A DNA stretch of 64,000 nucleotides from Alphaproteobacteria bacterium (GCA_022822665.1 JAJEAR010000042.1:24431-88430), one strand, 5' to 3'. Positions 35,592 through 48,876 are shown, counted from the stretch's first letter. Translations and numbers: made by a program. Notes: generated by a model from the sequence alone, not told the origin.

Positions 35592-36827
35592 ATGGCGGAA
35601 ATCGCCCTGACCGGGGAAGAACGGGCCATGCAGGCAGGCGAGATGGGGTGGCCGCTGTCCTGGGCGATCAATCACCAGCTCCAGGTGGCGCGGATGTTCG
35701 ATGCGCCCGACCTGGTTGCGGTGGGCCAGGCGCACATGATGGCCGATCCCGAGGCGGTCGGCGAGGCCGGTGCGCAGTTCATGGAGGACCTGGTCCGCCA
35801 CGGCGCGCGGGTCAGGATCCCCACGATCACCGATCCGCGCGGTGTCGATCTCGCCTGCTACCACCCGCTCGGTCAGACCGAGGAGATGGCCGGACTCGAG
35901 CGGCGCATCATCGCCGCCTGCACCGGGATGGGCATCCTGATGACCAACACCTGCGTCAACTACCAGACCATCATGCCACCGGTCATGGGAGAGCATGTCG
36001 CCTACGGTGACACCGGTGTCGTGATCTACAGCAACTCTGTCTGCGGTGCGCGGTCGAACTTCGAGGGTGGCCCGTCGGCACTCGCCGCCAGCCTGACCGG
36101 CCGAACCCCCAGGTACGGACTGCACCTTGACGGGAACCGCAGGGCGACGCGGCGGTTCGTCGTGGCCGAGCAGCCGCGCGAACTGACCGACTGGGGCGTG
36201 CTCGGCGCCGTGGTGGGCGAAAGGGCCGGGTCGTACTGGCAGGTTCCGGCGATCGAGGGACTGGAGGTGGTCCCGAACTCCGACCAGCTGAAGCACCTGG
36301 GCGCGGCGATGGCGAGCTACGGATCCACGCCGCTGTTCCACCTGGTCGGGATCACCCCGGAAGCGCGGCAACTGTCGGATGTCGGCGGCGACCGGCTCGA
36401 GCCGGAGACGGTGAGCGCCGGGATGATGAACGCCCTGCGCTCGCGGTTCGGGGCAACCGGCGAGAAGGTCGACGTGGTGGTGTTTGCCGCACCCCAGCTC
36501 TCCATCGTCGAGATGCAGCAGGTTGCGGCGCTGTGCCGGGGCAGGACGGTGGCGGTGCCGCTCATCGTGTGCACTTCGCCGCAGGTCTACCCGGACGCCG
36601 CGCGCCACGGGTTCGTGAACACCATCGAGGCATCCGGCGGAATGGTCCTGCAGGGGACCTGCTTCTACAACCAGTTCGCCCGCGAGATCGGCGAGGCTAA
36701 CGGCTGGAAGCGCCTGCTGAGCAACTCGGCGAAGATCGTCAATATCCTGGGCGGATACGGCTACGAACCGGCACTGGCCAGCATGGAACGGTGCGTGGCG
36801 TCCGCCGTTGCCGGGGAGATCCGCTGA
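35592..36827 (+). CDS. aconitase X, catalytic (large) subunit
   Basis: A 411-residue AcnX large subunit: M-A-D-P-E-A-V-G-E-A-G, N-T-C-V-N-Y-Q-T, and Y-S-N-S-V-C-G-A-R-S-N-F-E-G-G, whose cysteines are in the places expected for iron-sulfur or metal binding; C-T-S-P-Q-V-Y near the end. Two-subunit bacterial AcnX proteins have been characterised as cis-3-hydroxy-L-proline dehydratases, while the archaeal type makes trans-anhydromevalonate phosphate. The ATG at 35592 has GGGGGAGGG just upstream. Stop overlaps the small-subunit start by one base (TGATG). Confidence 0.9.
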   Translation: MAEIALTGEERAMQAGEMGWPLSWAINHQLQVARMFDAPDLVAVGQAHMMADPEAVGEAGAQFMEDLVRHGARVRIPTITDPRGVDLACYHPLGQTEEMAGLERRIIAACTGMGILMTNTCVNYQTIMPPVMGEHVAYGDTGVVIYSNSVCGARSNFEGGPSALAASLTGRTPRYGLHLDGNRRATRRFVVAEQPRELTDWGVLGAVVGERAGSYWQVPAIEGLEVVPNSDQLKHLGAAMASYGSTPLFHLVGITPEARQLSDVGGDRLEPETVSAGMMNALRSRFGATGEKVDVVVFAAPQLSIVEMQQVAALCRGRTVAVPLIVCTSPQVYPDAARHGFVNTIEASGGMVLQGTCFYNQFAREIGEANGWKRLLSNSAKIVNILGGYGYEPALASMERCVASAVAGEIR

Positions 36828-37240
36828 TGATCACGCTCGCATGCCACGCAGGTATCGGGCCCAGGACGGAGGGTTACGCGCTGGTCGCGCGCGACAACTT
36901 TTCCGCCCGCTACGACCTGGATCGCAACAGGGGAATCTTCTCGCGTCCCGGACATGTCCTCGCCGGCCGGTCGTACCGCGACATGATCCTGGTCATGAAC
37001 ACGGTCAAGGGCGGTGTCGCCACCGCGTGGATGCTGTACGCGATGAAGCAGGGCGGCGTGTGTCCGCGGGCCTTCCTGTTCAATACCGCAAACGCAATCA
37101 TGGCCCAGGGCGCGGCGCTGGCCGACCTCGCCCTGTGCGACCGGTTTGCCGGGGGCGACATCACCGAACTGGTCCGTGACGGCGACTACCTGGTCGTGGA
37201 TCCGGCCCGCGGCCTGGTTCAGGTGACCAACCGGAGCTGA
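36827..37240 (+). CDS. aconitase X swivel-domain (small) subunit
   Basis: A 137-residue swivel-domain protein: G-P-R-T-E-G-Y-A-L-V, D-L-D-R-N-R-G-I-F-S-R-P-G-H, and V-K-G-G-V-A-T-A-W-M-L-Y, with D-G-D-Y-L-V-V-D near the end. It completes the AcnX active site with the large subunit. Followed 35 bases later by a BenE-type transporter on the same strand, suggesting a transport-plus-dehydratase module. Confidence 0.88.
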   Translation: MITLACHAGIGPRTEGYALVARDNFSARYDLDRNRGIFSRPGHVLAGRSYRDMILVMNTVKGGVATAWMLYAMKQGGVCPRAFLFNTANAIMAQGAALADLALCDRFAGGDITELVRDGDYLVVDPARGLVQVTNRS

Positions 37241-37275
37241 CCGCCCACCTCCCTTCCTCCAGCCGGACATGCCCA

Positions 37276-38502
37276 GTGGTCCTCGAAACCCCACCTTCCC
37301 GATCCGGCCTGCTGCCGGGCCTGCGCGCGGCACTCGATCGCAGGACGGTGACCGCCGGAGCGGTGGCCGCCCTGTTCGCGACGACCGGACCGCTTGCCCT
37401 GCTGCTGACCGTCGCGCGCGAAAGCGGGCTGTCCGCCGACGAAACCGTCGGCTGGATTGCCGCGGGCTACGGTTTCGGCGGTGTGCTCAGCATTCTTGCA
37501 AGTGGCCTGTACCGCCAGCCGATCGGACTGGCCTGGTCGATCCCCGGAACGGCGATGCTGCTTGCGGCACTGGACCACCTCTCGTTTGCCGAGGCGGTCG
37601 GCGCCTACCTGGTCTGCGGCCTGGTCATGGTTTTCCTCGGCCTGTCCGGTCTCATCGGGCGCCTGACCGCGCTGGTGCCGCTACCGGTGGTGATGGGAAT
37701 GGTGGCCGGCGTGTTCCTGCCGTTCTGCCTGACCCTGGTCAGCGGCTTCATCGATGTCCCGGTGGTTGCAGGCGCCACCATCGGCGCCTTTGTCGTGGTT
37801 TCGGCCGTCCCGGCGCTGACGCAGCGCATTCCCCCGGTGCTGGCGGCGCTCCTGGTCGGAGCGGCGGCCGTCGCCGTGACCGGGGGGATGGCGGATATCG
37901 AGCTGCAGTCGGACTGGATCTCGGTGCCGTCGGTGCACAGGCCGGATTTCACCCTGGCCGCGATCGCCGAGCTGGTCCCCCCGCTTCTGGTCTCGGTGAT
38001 CGCGATCCAGAACCTGCAGGGGTTCGTGATCCTCACCAGGGCGGGGCACGCGCCGCCGGTCAACGCGCTGACCGCCGCGTGCGGATACGGAACCCTGGCA
38101 ATGGGAGCCTTCGGGTCGGTTCCAGCCTGCGTGACGGGCCCCGTCAACGGCATCCTCGTGACCACACGCCCTGCCGGGCATCGCTGGGCCGGCGGCATCG
38201 TGTTCGGCGTGCTGATTGGCCTGTTCGGCCTGTTCGCGCCACTGACCACGGCAGTGGCGTCGGGGTTGCCCCAGGCATTCATCGGCGTACTGGGCGGGCT
38301 GGCGATGCTGCCGGTACTCTCGGGCGCGTTTTCCGGCGCCTTCTCGGGCACGGCGCTGCTGGGGCCGGTCACCGCGTTCATCGTGACCATCAGCGACGTG
38401 GTCCTGCTCAACATCGGGGCGCCGTTCTGGGGCCTGGTGTTCGGAATCCTGGTCTGGCTGCTGCTTGAACGCCCGCGTCCTGTTGCAGGCGGCGATGCCT
38501 GA
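37276..38502 (+). CDS. benzoate/H+ symporter BenE-family transporter
   Basis: A 408-residue hydrophobic protein of about 12 helices with P-I-G-L-A-W-S-I-P-G-T-A, V-M-G-M-V-A-G-V-F, A-I-Q-N-L-Q-G-F, and A-C-V-T-G-P-V-N-G-I, the pattern of BenE and related purine-transporter-fold carriers. Position behind the aconitase X genes points to the import of their substrate, so benzoate itself is not implied. The start is GTG 37276; no strong ribosome binding site is seen. Confidence 0.82.
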   Translation: MVLETPPSRSGLLPGLRAALDRRTVTAGAVAALFATTGPLALLLTVARESGLSADETVGWIAAGYGFGGVLSILASGLYRQPIGLAWSIPGTAMLLAALDHLSFAEAVGAYLVCGLVMVFLGLSGLIGRLTALVPLPVVMGMVAGVFLPFCLTLVSGFIDVPVVAGATIGAFVVVSAVPALTQRIPPVLAALLVGAAAVAVTGGMADIELQSDWISVPSVHRPDFTLAAIAELVPPLLVSVIAIQNLQGFVILTRAGHAPPVNALTAACGYGTLAMGAFGSVPACVTGPVNGILVTTRPAGHRWAGGIVFGVLIGLFGLFAPLTTAVASGLPQAFIGVLGGLAMLPVLSGAFSGAFSGTALLGPVTAFIVTISDVVLLNIGAPFWGLVFGILVWLLLERPRPVAGGDA

Positions 38503-38513
38503 GCGCCGCTCCG

Positions 38514-39002
38514 TCAGCCGATCAGGGTCCGCCTGACGCGGGTTCCGGCCTTGGCGAAGTCCATGCGGCCGGGGTAACGCTGCTTCAGCAGGGCCATGAT
38601 GCGGCTCATGTCCTTCATGCCGTTTCCGCCGCATTCCCTGATCGCCTCGCTGATCGCGCTGTCGATCTCGCCGGTGTCCATCGGGGCCGGGAGGAAGCTG
38701 CGGATGACCGAGACCTCGTCGCGTTCGAGCTTCGCGAGATCACCGCGCCCCTTCGCCTCGTTGACCGGGATGGCCTCCTGGCGCTGGTGGACCATGGTCT
38801 GCAGCAGGGACAGGATTTCCTCGTCGGAGATCGGTGCCTCGGTTCCGTTCGACCGCGCGGAAATTTCGCGGTCGCGTATCGCGGCGAGGATCAGGCGGAT
38901 GACGCGAACCGCGCAGGCATCCCGCTGGTTGATCGACCGTTTCAGGGCATCCGACAGGTCGGTGCGGAGCAAGGCGACGAACTCCCCAACCACACCATGC
39001 AT
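38514..39002 (-). CDS. GatB/YqeY domain protein
   Basis: A 162-residue YqeY protein: L-S-D-A-L-K-R-S-I, A-V-R-V-I-R-L-I-L-A-A-I, and G-N-G-M-K-D-M-S-R-I-M. The domain resembles the tRNA-binding tail of GatB, and proteins of this type are linked to tRNA-dependent amidation, but the role is not settled. The start may be nearer L-R-T-D-L-S-D-A-L (a TTG is available), so the first ten residues are uncertain. Divergent from carA. Confidence 0.88.
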   Translation of the reverse strand: MHGVVGEFVALLRTDLSDALKRSINQRDACAVRVIRLILAAIRDREISARSNGTEAPISDEEILSLLQTMVHQRQEAIPVNEAKGRGDLAKLERDEVSVIRSFLPAPMDTGEIDSAISEAIRECGGNGMKDMSRIMALLKQRYPGRMDFAKAGTRVRRTLIG

Positions 39003-39303
39003 GGCCCGGACCGGCCTCGCGGCCGTCGGTCCAGGTACCGCACGATGGCTTGTGAAACCCGATATGGATTTCTAGTCCGCGGCCGGTCCTGTGCGCAACC
39101 CGGATTCGTACCCCGTCGCCCAAAGATGGCCGGTAATGCCGATTCCGCGCTGTTTTTCCTGCCTGGATGCGGGCACCACGGGCCCGGCGCCGGCGCATGG
39201 CCCATTCACCGGGCGCCCCGTCGCCGCGCTCTATCCGGTTGACCGGACCGGGCGGTTGCCCTAATCAACGCGGGCGACATCACCCCCCGGAGACACCCGT
39301 TCC
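39003..39303. other. 301-bp divergent intergenic region before carA
   Basis: Lies between the yqeY and carA starts, which point away from each other, so it should hold both promoters. TTGACC at 39239-39244 is followed 17 bases later by TAATCA at 39262-39267, a weak sigma70-like candidate for carA. A leader peptide or pyrimidine riboswitch was not seen. No gene recognised. Confidence 0.5.
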
Positions 39304-40500
39304 ATGGCGGATGCAGTTCCGTCAGCGACCGCTGGCGACCGGTTGCACACGCCCGAAGGGGCGACCGCGGTGCTCGTTCTCGCGGATGGTACCGTGTTGT
39401 GGGGGCGCGGCTTCGGGGCTGCGCGCAGCACGGTGGGGGAGGTCTGCTTCAACACTTCGATGACGGGCTATCAGGAAATCGTGACCGACCCGTCCTACGC
39501 CGGCCAGATCATCACCTTCACCTTTCCGCACATCGGCAACGTCGGCGCCAACCGGCTCGACGTCGAGACCGCAACCCCCCACTGTCTCGGTGTGGTGCTT
39601 CGCGCCGGGCCGACCGAACGGTCGAACTACCGCTCCGAGTGGGAATTCGACCACTGGCTGGGGTCGGTGGGCCTGCCCGGCATCAGCGGGGTCGACACGC
39701 GCCGCCTGACCCGCAGGATCCGCGACCGGGGCGCGCCGTCCGGCGCGCTCTGCCATGCGCCCGACGGCGTGTTCGACCTGGAGGCCCTGCGTCGGATGGC
39801 TGCGGACTGGCCGGGGCTGGAAGGGATGGACCTCGCCTCGCACGTATCGTGCACCCAGAGCTACAGCTGGTCGTGCGGCCTGTGGGACGCATCGTCCGGA
39901 TCCGACCGGTACCTCCCGGCGCCCGAGCCGGAGTTTCAGGTGGTGGCGGTGGACTTCGGCGCCAAGCAGGCGATTCTGCGCAACCTCGCGCACCGCGGCT
40001 GCCGGGTCACGGTGGTCCCCGCCGGGAGTTCCTGCGAGGACATCATGGCCCACCGCCCGGACGGGGTCTTCCTCGCCAACGGACCAGGCGATCCGGCCGC
40101 GACCGGGCGCTATGCCGTACCGGAAATCCGCCGCCTGCTGGAGGCCGGCATCCCGGTGTTCGGCATCTGCCTCGGGCACCAGCTGCTTGCGCTCGCGCTG
40201 GGCGCGCGCACCGAGAAGATGCACATGGGCCATCGGGGCGGCAATCACCCGGTCAGGCGACTCGAGACCGGGACGGTCGAGATCACCAGCCAGAACCACG
40301 GTTTCGTGGTGAGCGAGGACACGCTTCCCGCGACGGTGGAAGTCACCCACCGCTCGCTGTTCGACGGGACGATCGAGGGGTTCCGGATGCGCGATCGTCC
40401 GGTCTTCGCAGTACAGTACCATCCCGAGTCGTCCCCGGGGCCGCACGACAGCGGCTACCTGTTCGACGCCTTTGCCCGGCTGATGCGCGGGGGCGACTGA
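39304..40500 (+). CDS. carA: carbamoyl-phosphate synthase small subunit
   Basis: Glutaminase subunit: supplies ammonia from glutamine to CarB for carbamoyl phosphate, used for arginine and pyrimidines. 398 residues: [10 protein letters not shown] and, in the class I amidotransferase domain, the nucleophile C in G-I-C-L-G-H-Q and the H-P-E in V-Q-Y-H-P-E-S. Seven bases separate it from carB. Confidence 0.97.
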   Translation: MADAVPSATAGDRLHTPEGATAVLVLADGTVLWGRGFGAARSTVGEVCFNTSMTGYQEIVTDPSYAGQIITFTFPHIGNVGANRLDVETATPHCLGVVLRAGPTERSNYRSEWEFDHWLGSVGLPGISGVDTRRLTRRIRDRGAPSGALCHAPDGVFDLEALRRMAADWPGLEGMDLASHVSCTQSYSWSCGLWDASSGSDRYLPAPEPEFQVVAVDFGAKQAILRNLAHRGCRVTVVPAGSSCEDIMAHRPDGVFLANGPGDPAATGRYAVPEIRRLLEAGIPVFGICLGHQLLALALGARTEKMHMGHRGGNHPVRRLETGTVEITSQNHGFVVSEDTLPATVEVTHRSLFDGTIEGFRMRDRPVFAVQYHPESSPGPHDSGYLFDAFARLMRGGD

Positions 40501-40507
40501 GACGGCC

Positions 40508-43768
<3,261 letters not shown>

Positions 43769-43840
43769 TCTGCCGTGCGCGACCCGGCGCAGGCGTGCCG
43801 GGCGGGCAGCGAGCGTGTCCTCAGGCGACTGGAAACCCGT

Positions 43841-44314
43841 ATGGACAAGGTTCCGATCAGACGTGAAGGCCTGGAACGTCTTCAGGAGGAACTGCGGCAA
43901 CTGAAGAGCGTTGATCGCCCGCAGATAATCCGTGCGATCGCCGAGGCGCGCGAGCACGGCGACCTTTCGGAGAACGCCGAGTACCACGCCGCCCGCGAGC
44001 GACAGAGTTTCATCGAGGGCAGGGTTGCCGAACTCGAATCGGCAATCAGCCGCGCCGAGGTCATCGACGTCTCGCAGGTCGGCGGCGGGACGGTCACCTT
44101 CGGGACCACCGTGACCGTGGCGGACGAGGAGACCGACGAGGAGACCGCCTACACCATCGTCGGTCCCTACGAGGCCGACATTTCCCGCGGACTGATTTCG
44201 ACATCATCTCCCATCGCCCGCGCCCTGATCGGCCGCCAGGTCGGCGACAGTGTCGAGGTCATTACCCCGCGCGGTGCGAAGAGCTTCGAAGTGCTCGACA
44301 TCAGCGTGTCGTGA
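43841..44314 (+). CDS. greA: transcription elongation factor GreA
   Basis: 157 residues starting [18 protein letters not shown]. Two-helix coiled coil with the tip motif D-L-S-E-N-A-E-Y, whose acidic residues stimulate transcript cleavage in stalled RNA polymerase, then a C-terminal FKBP-like domain. The frame opens upstream at 43775, but the family start is ATG 43841. It follows carB by 72 bases, and its stop overlaps the GTG start of the next gene (GTGA). Confidence 0.97.
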   Translation: MDKVPIRREGLERLQEELRQLKSVDRPQIIRAIAEAREHGDLSENAEYHAARERQSFIEGRVAELESAISRAEVIDVSQVGGGTVTFGTTVTVADEETDEETAYTIVGPYEADISRGLISTSSPIARALIGRQVGDSVEVITPRGAKSFEVLDISVS

Positions 44315-45315
44315 CACCGCGGGAACCTGCGCCCGCCTGCTGGGTCGTGAGCGACGGCACGGCCGGCATGGAGGTGCAGTCGGTGGCGCTGGCGCGCGGG
44401 CTCGGGTTCGAGCCCGGTATCCGCAGGATCACGCCCCTGTCCCCGCTCAGGCTCGCGCCGTGGCTGGGCCGGGTTCCGGGCATGCCTCCGGCCGGACCGG
44501 GACATGCCATGCATGCGCCGTACCCCCAGGTCGTGATCGGCTGCGGCCGGCGCAACGCCGGTGCGGTGATCGCGCTGAAGCGGCTGTCCCGCGGCCGGAC
44601 CCTTGCGATCCAGATCCAGGATCCGCGCAGCGCCCGCGGGCTGTTCGACATCCTGGTGGTTCCCGACCACGATCCGGCGGCGGGACCCAACGTCGTTGCC
44701 ACCAGAGGATCGCTCAACGACATCGACGACGACACCCTGGATGCCGCCGCGCAAGGCGTCGCGGACCGCGCCACCGGACTTCCGCGACCTCTGGTTGCGG
44801 TCAACATCGGAGGAGATACCCGCGGCCACGGCGTGGGCCCCGGTGAAGCGGCGGCCCTGGCCGGAGACCTGCGCGGTCTTGCCTCGGATCACGGGTGCGG
44901 TCTCCTGGTGACGACGTCGAGGCGGACCGGGCCGCATCTGCGCGCCGCCCTGGCGAAGCTGGCCGGTGAGGGTGGCTGCGTCCTGTGGTCGGGGCCCGAT
45001 GATGGCCCCAACCCCTATCTCGGGTTTCTCGGACTGGCCGACCGTGTTGTGGTGACCTCGGACTCCGTCAACATGGTCTGCGAGGCCTGCGCCACCGGCA
45101 AGCCGGTCCACGTCATCCCGCTCGGCCGCACGTCACGGCGCCGGCGCCGGTTCCTCGACACGATGGTTTCGGAGGGATATATCAGGTGGTTCGACGGTCG
45201 GCTTGGCGTGTGGGACTACCCGCCCCTTCGCGAGACGGAGCGGGTTGCCGGTGTGCTGCGCGCCCGTCTGGTCCAGGCGGGTGTCACCGTGCAAGTGCGC
45301 GACGCATCGACCTGA
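44311..45315 (+). CDS. ELM1/GtrOC1-like family protein (COG3660 type)
   Basis: A 334-residue protein with [30 protein letters not shown], and [12 protein letters not shown], the pattern of the bacterial relatives of the plant mitochondrial fission protein ELM1. The fold looks like a GT-B glycosyltransferase. Function unproven in bacteria. Starts at GTG 44311, coupled to greA. Confidence 0.85.
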   Translation: MTPREPAPACWVVSDGTAGMEVQSVALARGLGFEPGIRRITPLSPLRLAPWLGRVPGMPPAGPGHAMHAPYPQVVIGCGRRNAGAVIALKRLSRGRTLAIQIQDPRSARGLFDILVVPDHDPAAGPNVVATRGSLNDIDDDTLDAAAQGVADRATGLPRPLVAVNIGGDTRGHGVGPGEAAALAGDLRGLASDHGCGLLVTTSRRTGPHLRAALAKLAGEGGCVLWSGPDDGPNPYLGFLGLADRVVVTSDSVNMVCEACATGKPVHVIPLGRTSRRRRRFLDTMVSEGYIRWFDGRLGVWDYPPLRETERVAGVLRARLVQAGVTVQVRDAST

Positions 45316-45346
45316 CCATGTGACCAGTACCAGCCGGCAGGTCAGG

Positions 45347-46579
45347 ATGAACACCGGACCACAGTACAGCGTCGAGGTTCCCTACGGGTGGGTGGTGATC
45401 ATCGCGTCGCTGCTGCTCAACAGCATCGGTCTCGGCGCGCCGAACATCCTGTTCGTGGTTCTCAAGCCGATTGCCGCCGATCTCGGTACGGACCGGTGGG
45501 TTCCGTCGCTTGCCTACTCGCTGATGATGATCGGGGCCGGGGTTGGCGGGATCGCGATGGGCTGGTGGATGGACCGGAAGGGGATCATCTACCCGGTGAT
45601 GTTCGGGTCGGTGATGATTGCCGCCGGCGCCTACATGGTGAGCTGGTCCGAGACCATGTGGGGGCTGTGGGTGGCGAACGGCCTGTTGATCGGCCTGCTG
45701 GGCAAGTCGGCCATGATCGCTCCCCTGATTGCCAACGCGACCCGCTGGTTCGACCGCCGGCGTGGACTGGCGGTCGCGATCATCGCGTCGGGCCAGGGGC
45801 TGTCGGGCGCGGTCTGGCCATCGCTGATCGGCGCCATGGTCGCCATGGTCGGCTGGCGCGAAACCTACTTCTGGTACGCGGTGTTCTCCCTGGCCACCAT
45901 GGTGCCGCTGGCCTGGCTGATCCGCCACCGGCCGCCGACGCTGCCGCCTGGACGCATCGAACTGGGCGGCAGCGCCGACGGACTCGTGCTCGGGTGGTCG
46001 CCCGTGCGGGTCCAGGTCATGCTGTGGATCGCGGTGGTGGGGTGCTGCACCGCCATGTCGATGCCGATCGTCCACCTCGTCAGTCACGCCAGCGACCTCG
46101 GGTACTCCCCGGTACGCGGGGCGGAAATGCTCTCGGTCCTGATGGTTGCCGGCTTCGTCAGCAGGATCGGGTTCGGAATCATGGCCGACCGGATCGGTGC
46201 GGTTCCAACCCTGCTCATCGCCTCGGTCTGCCAGATGGTTATGCTCGGCGTGTTTGCGGTCGTCGAGGGAATGGTCGCGCTCTACGTCGCCGCCCTGCTG
46301 TTCGGTCTCGGGTTTGCCGGGATCATGCCGTGCTACCCGCTGATCCTGCGCCTGTGGTTTCCGGTCGGGCAGATGGGCTGGCGCATCGCGGCGCAGTACC
46401 TGTTCGGCGCCCTGGGGATGGCGCTCGGTGGCTGGATGGCGGGACAGGTCTTCGATCTCACCGGATCCTACTCGCCGGCGTTCGTGCTCGGCATGCTGTT
46501 CAACCTGGTGAATTTCGGCCTCATCTGGGTGCTGCACCTGCGCGAGGCCGGCGGCCGGTTCAGCCCCCGGCCGACCTAG
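45347..46579 (+). CDS. MFS transporter
   Basis: A 410-residue, 12-helix major facilitator protein: P-Y-G-W-V-V-I-I-A-S at the start, G-W-W-M-D-R-K-G in loop 2-3, A-T-R-W-F-D-R-R-R-G-L-A in the middle, and M-A-D-R-I-G-A in the second half. The layout is that of the monocarboxylate/oxalate-type group, but the substrate cannot be told. ATG 45347 is consistent with the family; the open frame begins earlier, inside the previous gene. Confidence 0.82.
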   Translation: MNTGPQYSVEVPYGWVVIIASLLLNSIGLGAPNILFVVLKPIAADLGTDRWVPSLAYSLMMIGAGVGGIAMGWWMDRKGIIYPVMFGSVMIAAGAYMVSWSETMWGLWVANGLLIGLLGKSAMIAPLIANATRWFDRRRGLAVAIIASGQGLSGAVWPSLIGAMVAMVGWRETYFWYAVFSLATMVPLAWLIRHRPPTLPPGRIELGGSADGLVLGWSPVRVQVMLWIAVVGCCTAMSMPIVHLVSHASDLGYSPVRGAEMLSVLMVAGFVSRIGFGIMADRIGAVPTLLIASVCQMVMLGVFAVVEGMVALYVAALLFGLGFAGIMPCYPLILRLWFPVGQMGWRIAAQYLFGALGMALGGWMAGQVFDLTGSYSPAFVLGMLFNLVNFGLIWVLHLREAGGRFSPRPT

Positions 46580-46584
46580 CGGGT

Positions 46585-46605
46585 CCGACCCGTCCCCGGG
46601 GTCGG
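46585..46605 (+). terminator. possible stem-loop after the MFS gene
   Basis: CCGACCC/GGGTCGG, a perfect 7-bp stem with a seven-base loop, six bases after the MFS stop codon. There is no T tract, so it is weak evidence for termination. Confidence 0.3.
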
Positions 46606-46748
46606 GCGGCATCGGCGCCTGTCCGGGCCGGGGCTGTCAGTTCGGGTGTCGGGTCCGCTTGCCTTTGCCATGTGGTTTCGTCATCTTCGAAAGGCTACCG
46701 GGCCGCCCCGGACCAGGGCTGCGGGAGCGCGTGGTACGAGGGCGAGCG

Positions 46749-47783
46749 ATGTCGAGCGTGCTGCAGGAGATGCTGCGAACCCGGGACTGGGTGCTGGCGG
46801 ACGGCGCGACGGGAACCTGCCTGTTCGAGATGGGACTGCCGCACGGCGAGGCGCCTGAGGTGTGGAACCTGGAGCACCCCGAGCGGATCCGGGAGCACTA
46901 CCGCGCCTTCATCGACGCCGGGGCGGACCTGGTGCTTACCAACAGTTTCGGCGGAACGGCGAACCGGCTGAAGCTGCACGGACTTGCCTCGGCCGTTCAC
47001 GATGTGAATGCCCGTGCGGCGCGGCTGCTGCGCGAAACGGTCGACCGGCTCGCCCGCCCGGTGGTGTGCGCCGGTTCGATAGGCCCGACCGGCGACCTGT
47101 TCGAGCCGCTGGGGCCGCTTACCCGCGAGACTGCCCGCGCTGCGTTCCGCGAACAGGTCGAGGGCCTGAAGGACGGCGGGATCGACGTGGTCTGGATCGA
47201 GACCATGTCGTCGCTCGACGAAGTGGAAGCCGCGATCGCGGCCGCCGCCGATGCCGGGGTTCCCGCCTGCTGTACGTTGTCGTTCGATACAAACGGCCGC
47301 ACCATGATGGGTGTGGATCCGGGCGTGTTTGCGGGTTGGCTGGAAGGGCAGGTGCCGAGGCCCGTTGCCTATGGCGGGAACTGCGGCACCGGGGCCGCCG
47401 ACCTGCTCGCCTGTCTTGCGTGCCTGCAGGATCGCATGCAGGCGGGAGACGTGCTGATCGCCAAGGCCAACTGTGGCATTCCGCAGTATGTCGATGGCGC
47501 GATCCGGTACAGCGGAACGCCCGAGTTGATGGCCGGGTTCGCGGTGCTGGCCCGCGATCTCGGGGTCCGGATCATCGGCGGATGCTGCGGAACCGCGCCG
47601 GCGCACCTCGCGGCGATGCGCCGCGCTCTCGATCAGTCGCCGCCCGGACCGGTGCCGTGTCTCGAGACCATTGTTGCGCGGGTCGGTCCGCTGACGACGG
47701 CGTTCGGCGGCGAACTGCGACAGGCGCGGACAGGCCGGCGCCGGCGGGGGGCACGAACGGGGCCGGCGAGGGAGAGGCAATGA
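46749..47783 (+). CDS. homocysteine S-methyltransferase family protein (BHMT-like)
   Basis: A 344-residue TIM-barrel methyltransferase: V-L-A-D-G-A-T-G-T at the start, L-T-N-S-F-G-G, and the zinc ligands in G-G-N-C-G-T-G and G-G-C-C-G-T-A-P-A-H. The domain matches betaine- or S-methylmethionine-dependent homocysteine methyltransferases and the first domain of MetH. The last 40 residues are Arg-rich and probably disordered. Stop overlaps the next gene's ATG. Methyl donor unknown. Confidence 0.86.
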   Translation: MSSVLQEMLRTRDWVLADGATGTCLFEMGLPHGEAPEVWNLEHPERIREHYRAFIDAGADLVLTNSFGGTANRLKLHGLASAVHDVNARAARLLRETVDRLARPVVCAGSIGPTGDLFEPLGPLTRETARAAFREQVEGLKDGGIDVVWIETMSSLDEVEAAIAAAADAGVPACCTLSFDTNGRTMMGVDPGVFAGWLEGQVPRPVAYGGNCGTGAADLLACLACLQDRMQAGDVLIAKANCGIPQYVDGAIRYSGTPELMAGFAVLARDLGVRIIGGCCGTAPAHLAAMRRALDQSPPGPVPCLETIVARVGPLTTAFGGELRQARTGRRRRGARTGPARERQ

Positions 47784-48838
47784 TGAAGGCGTGGCAGATC
47801 ACCCGATGGGGAGAACCGCTCGAGGAGCAAGAGGTGCCGGTTCCGGAACCGCGCGGGACCGAGGTACTGCTCCGGGTCCGGGCTTGCGGCGTGTGCCACT
47901 CCGACATCCACATCTGGGACGGCTACTTCGACCTCGGCGGCGGTCGGCGGGCTCGCCTCGAGGACAGCGGCATGGCGCTGCCCTTTACCATGGGGCACGA
48001 GCCGCTCGGCGAGGTGGCGGCACTCGGTCCCGATGCCGAAGGGATAGAGGTCGGCGACGTGCGGGTGGTCTACCCGTGGATCGGCTGCGGGGCCTGTGAC
48101 CACTGCGCCAGGGACGAGGAACTGCTGTGCCCGGCCCCGGACATCATTGGCACCCGGCGAGCCGGTGGCTACGCCGAGTACCTCATCGTCCCGCACCCGC
48201 GCTACCTGGTCGCGTTCGACGGTGTCGATCCGGCTGTCGCCGCGACCGCTGCCTGTTCCGGGATCACCGCCTACAGTGCGCTGACCAAGGTTCGCGGACT
48301 GCACGAGGGGCAGTCGCTGCTCATCATCGGCGCGGGGGGCGTCGGGCTCGCGGCCATCGGCATGGCGCGCGCCGTGGTCGGAGCCCGCCTGGTCGTCGCC
48401 GACATCGATCCGGCCAAGCGCGAGGCGGCGCTGCGGGCCGGTGCCGATCACGTGATTGACAATTCAGATGCCGCGGCGCGGCGCGAACTGAGGTCACTGA
48501 CCGGTGGTGGCCCCGCCGCGGCCATCGACTTCGTTGGCGCGCCGGCCAGCGTGCGGTTCGGCTTCGATGGCCTGGCCCGGGGTGGAACCCTGGTGGTGGT
48601 CGGTCTCTTCGGCGGGTCGGTGGAAATCTCGACGTCGATGTTCCCGCTGAAATCGGTCAACATCCTGGGCTCCTATGTCGGGACACGCCGGGACCTGGTC
48701 GAGGTGCTGCAACTGATGCGCGAGGGGCGGATCACGCCGGTCCCCCTCGTCAGGCGCCAGTTGAGCGACGCTCCGATGGCGCTCCAGGACCTGCGCGAGG
48801 GCAAGGTGCTCGGCCGCTGCGTGCTCATCAACTACTGA
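47783..48838 (+). CDS. zinc-dependent alcohol dehydrogenase (MDR family)
   Basis: 351 residues. Catalytic zinc ligands C38 (C-G-V-C-H-S-D), H72-E73 (G-H-E) and a later Cys; structural zinc cluster C-G-A-C-D-H-C-A-R-D-E-E-L-L-C; NAD(P) loop G-A-G-G-V-G-L-A; acidic D-I-D after it suggests NAD. Tandem ATGs (47780/47783) overlap the methyltransferase stop; GGAGAGG lies just ahead. Substrate unknown; the partner methyltransferase suggests methylated-amine or sulfur-compound metabolism. Confidence 0.86.
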   Translation: MKAWQITRWGEPLEEQEVPVPEPRGTEVLLRVRACGVCHSDIHIWDGYFDLGGGRRARLEDSGMALPFTMGHEPLGEVAALGPDAEGIEVGDVRVVYPWIGCGACDHCARDEELLCPAPDIIGTRRAGGYAEYLIVPHPRYLVAFDGVDPAVAATAACSGITAYSALTKVRGLHEGQSLLIIGAGGVGLAAIGMARAVVGARLVVADIDPAKREAALRAGADHVIDNSDAAARRELRSLTGGGPAAAIDFVGAPASVRFGFDGLARGGTLVVVGLFGGSVEISTSMFPLKSVNILGSYVGTRRDLVEVLQLMREGRITPVPLVRRQLSDAPMALQDLREGKVLGRCVLINY

Positions 48839-48856
48839 GCCGTCCGGCCGAAATTT

Positions 48857-48876
48857 GATATTGACACTCATTCGCA
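48857..48876 (+). promoter_or_regulatory. iron-regulator-like element upstream of bfd
   Basis: A 20-base stretch from GATATTGACA to CATTCGCA. It matches 16 of 20 positions of the element upstream of bfr (49302-49321). It includes a TTGACA hexamer and lies 41 bases ahead of the bfd ATG. The CATTCGCA end resembles the ends of Fur-type boxes. Which iron regulator binds is inference. Confidence 0.55.
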
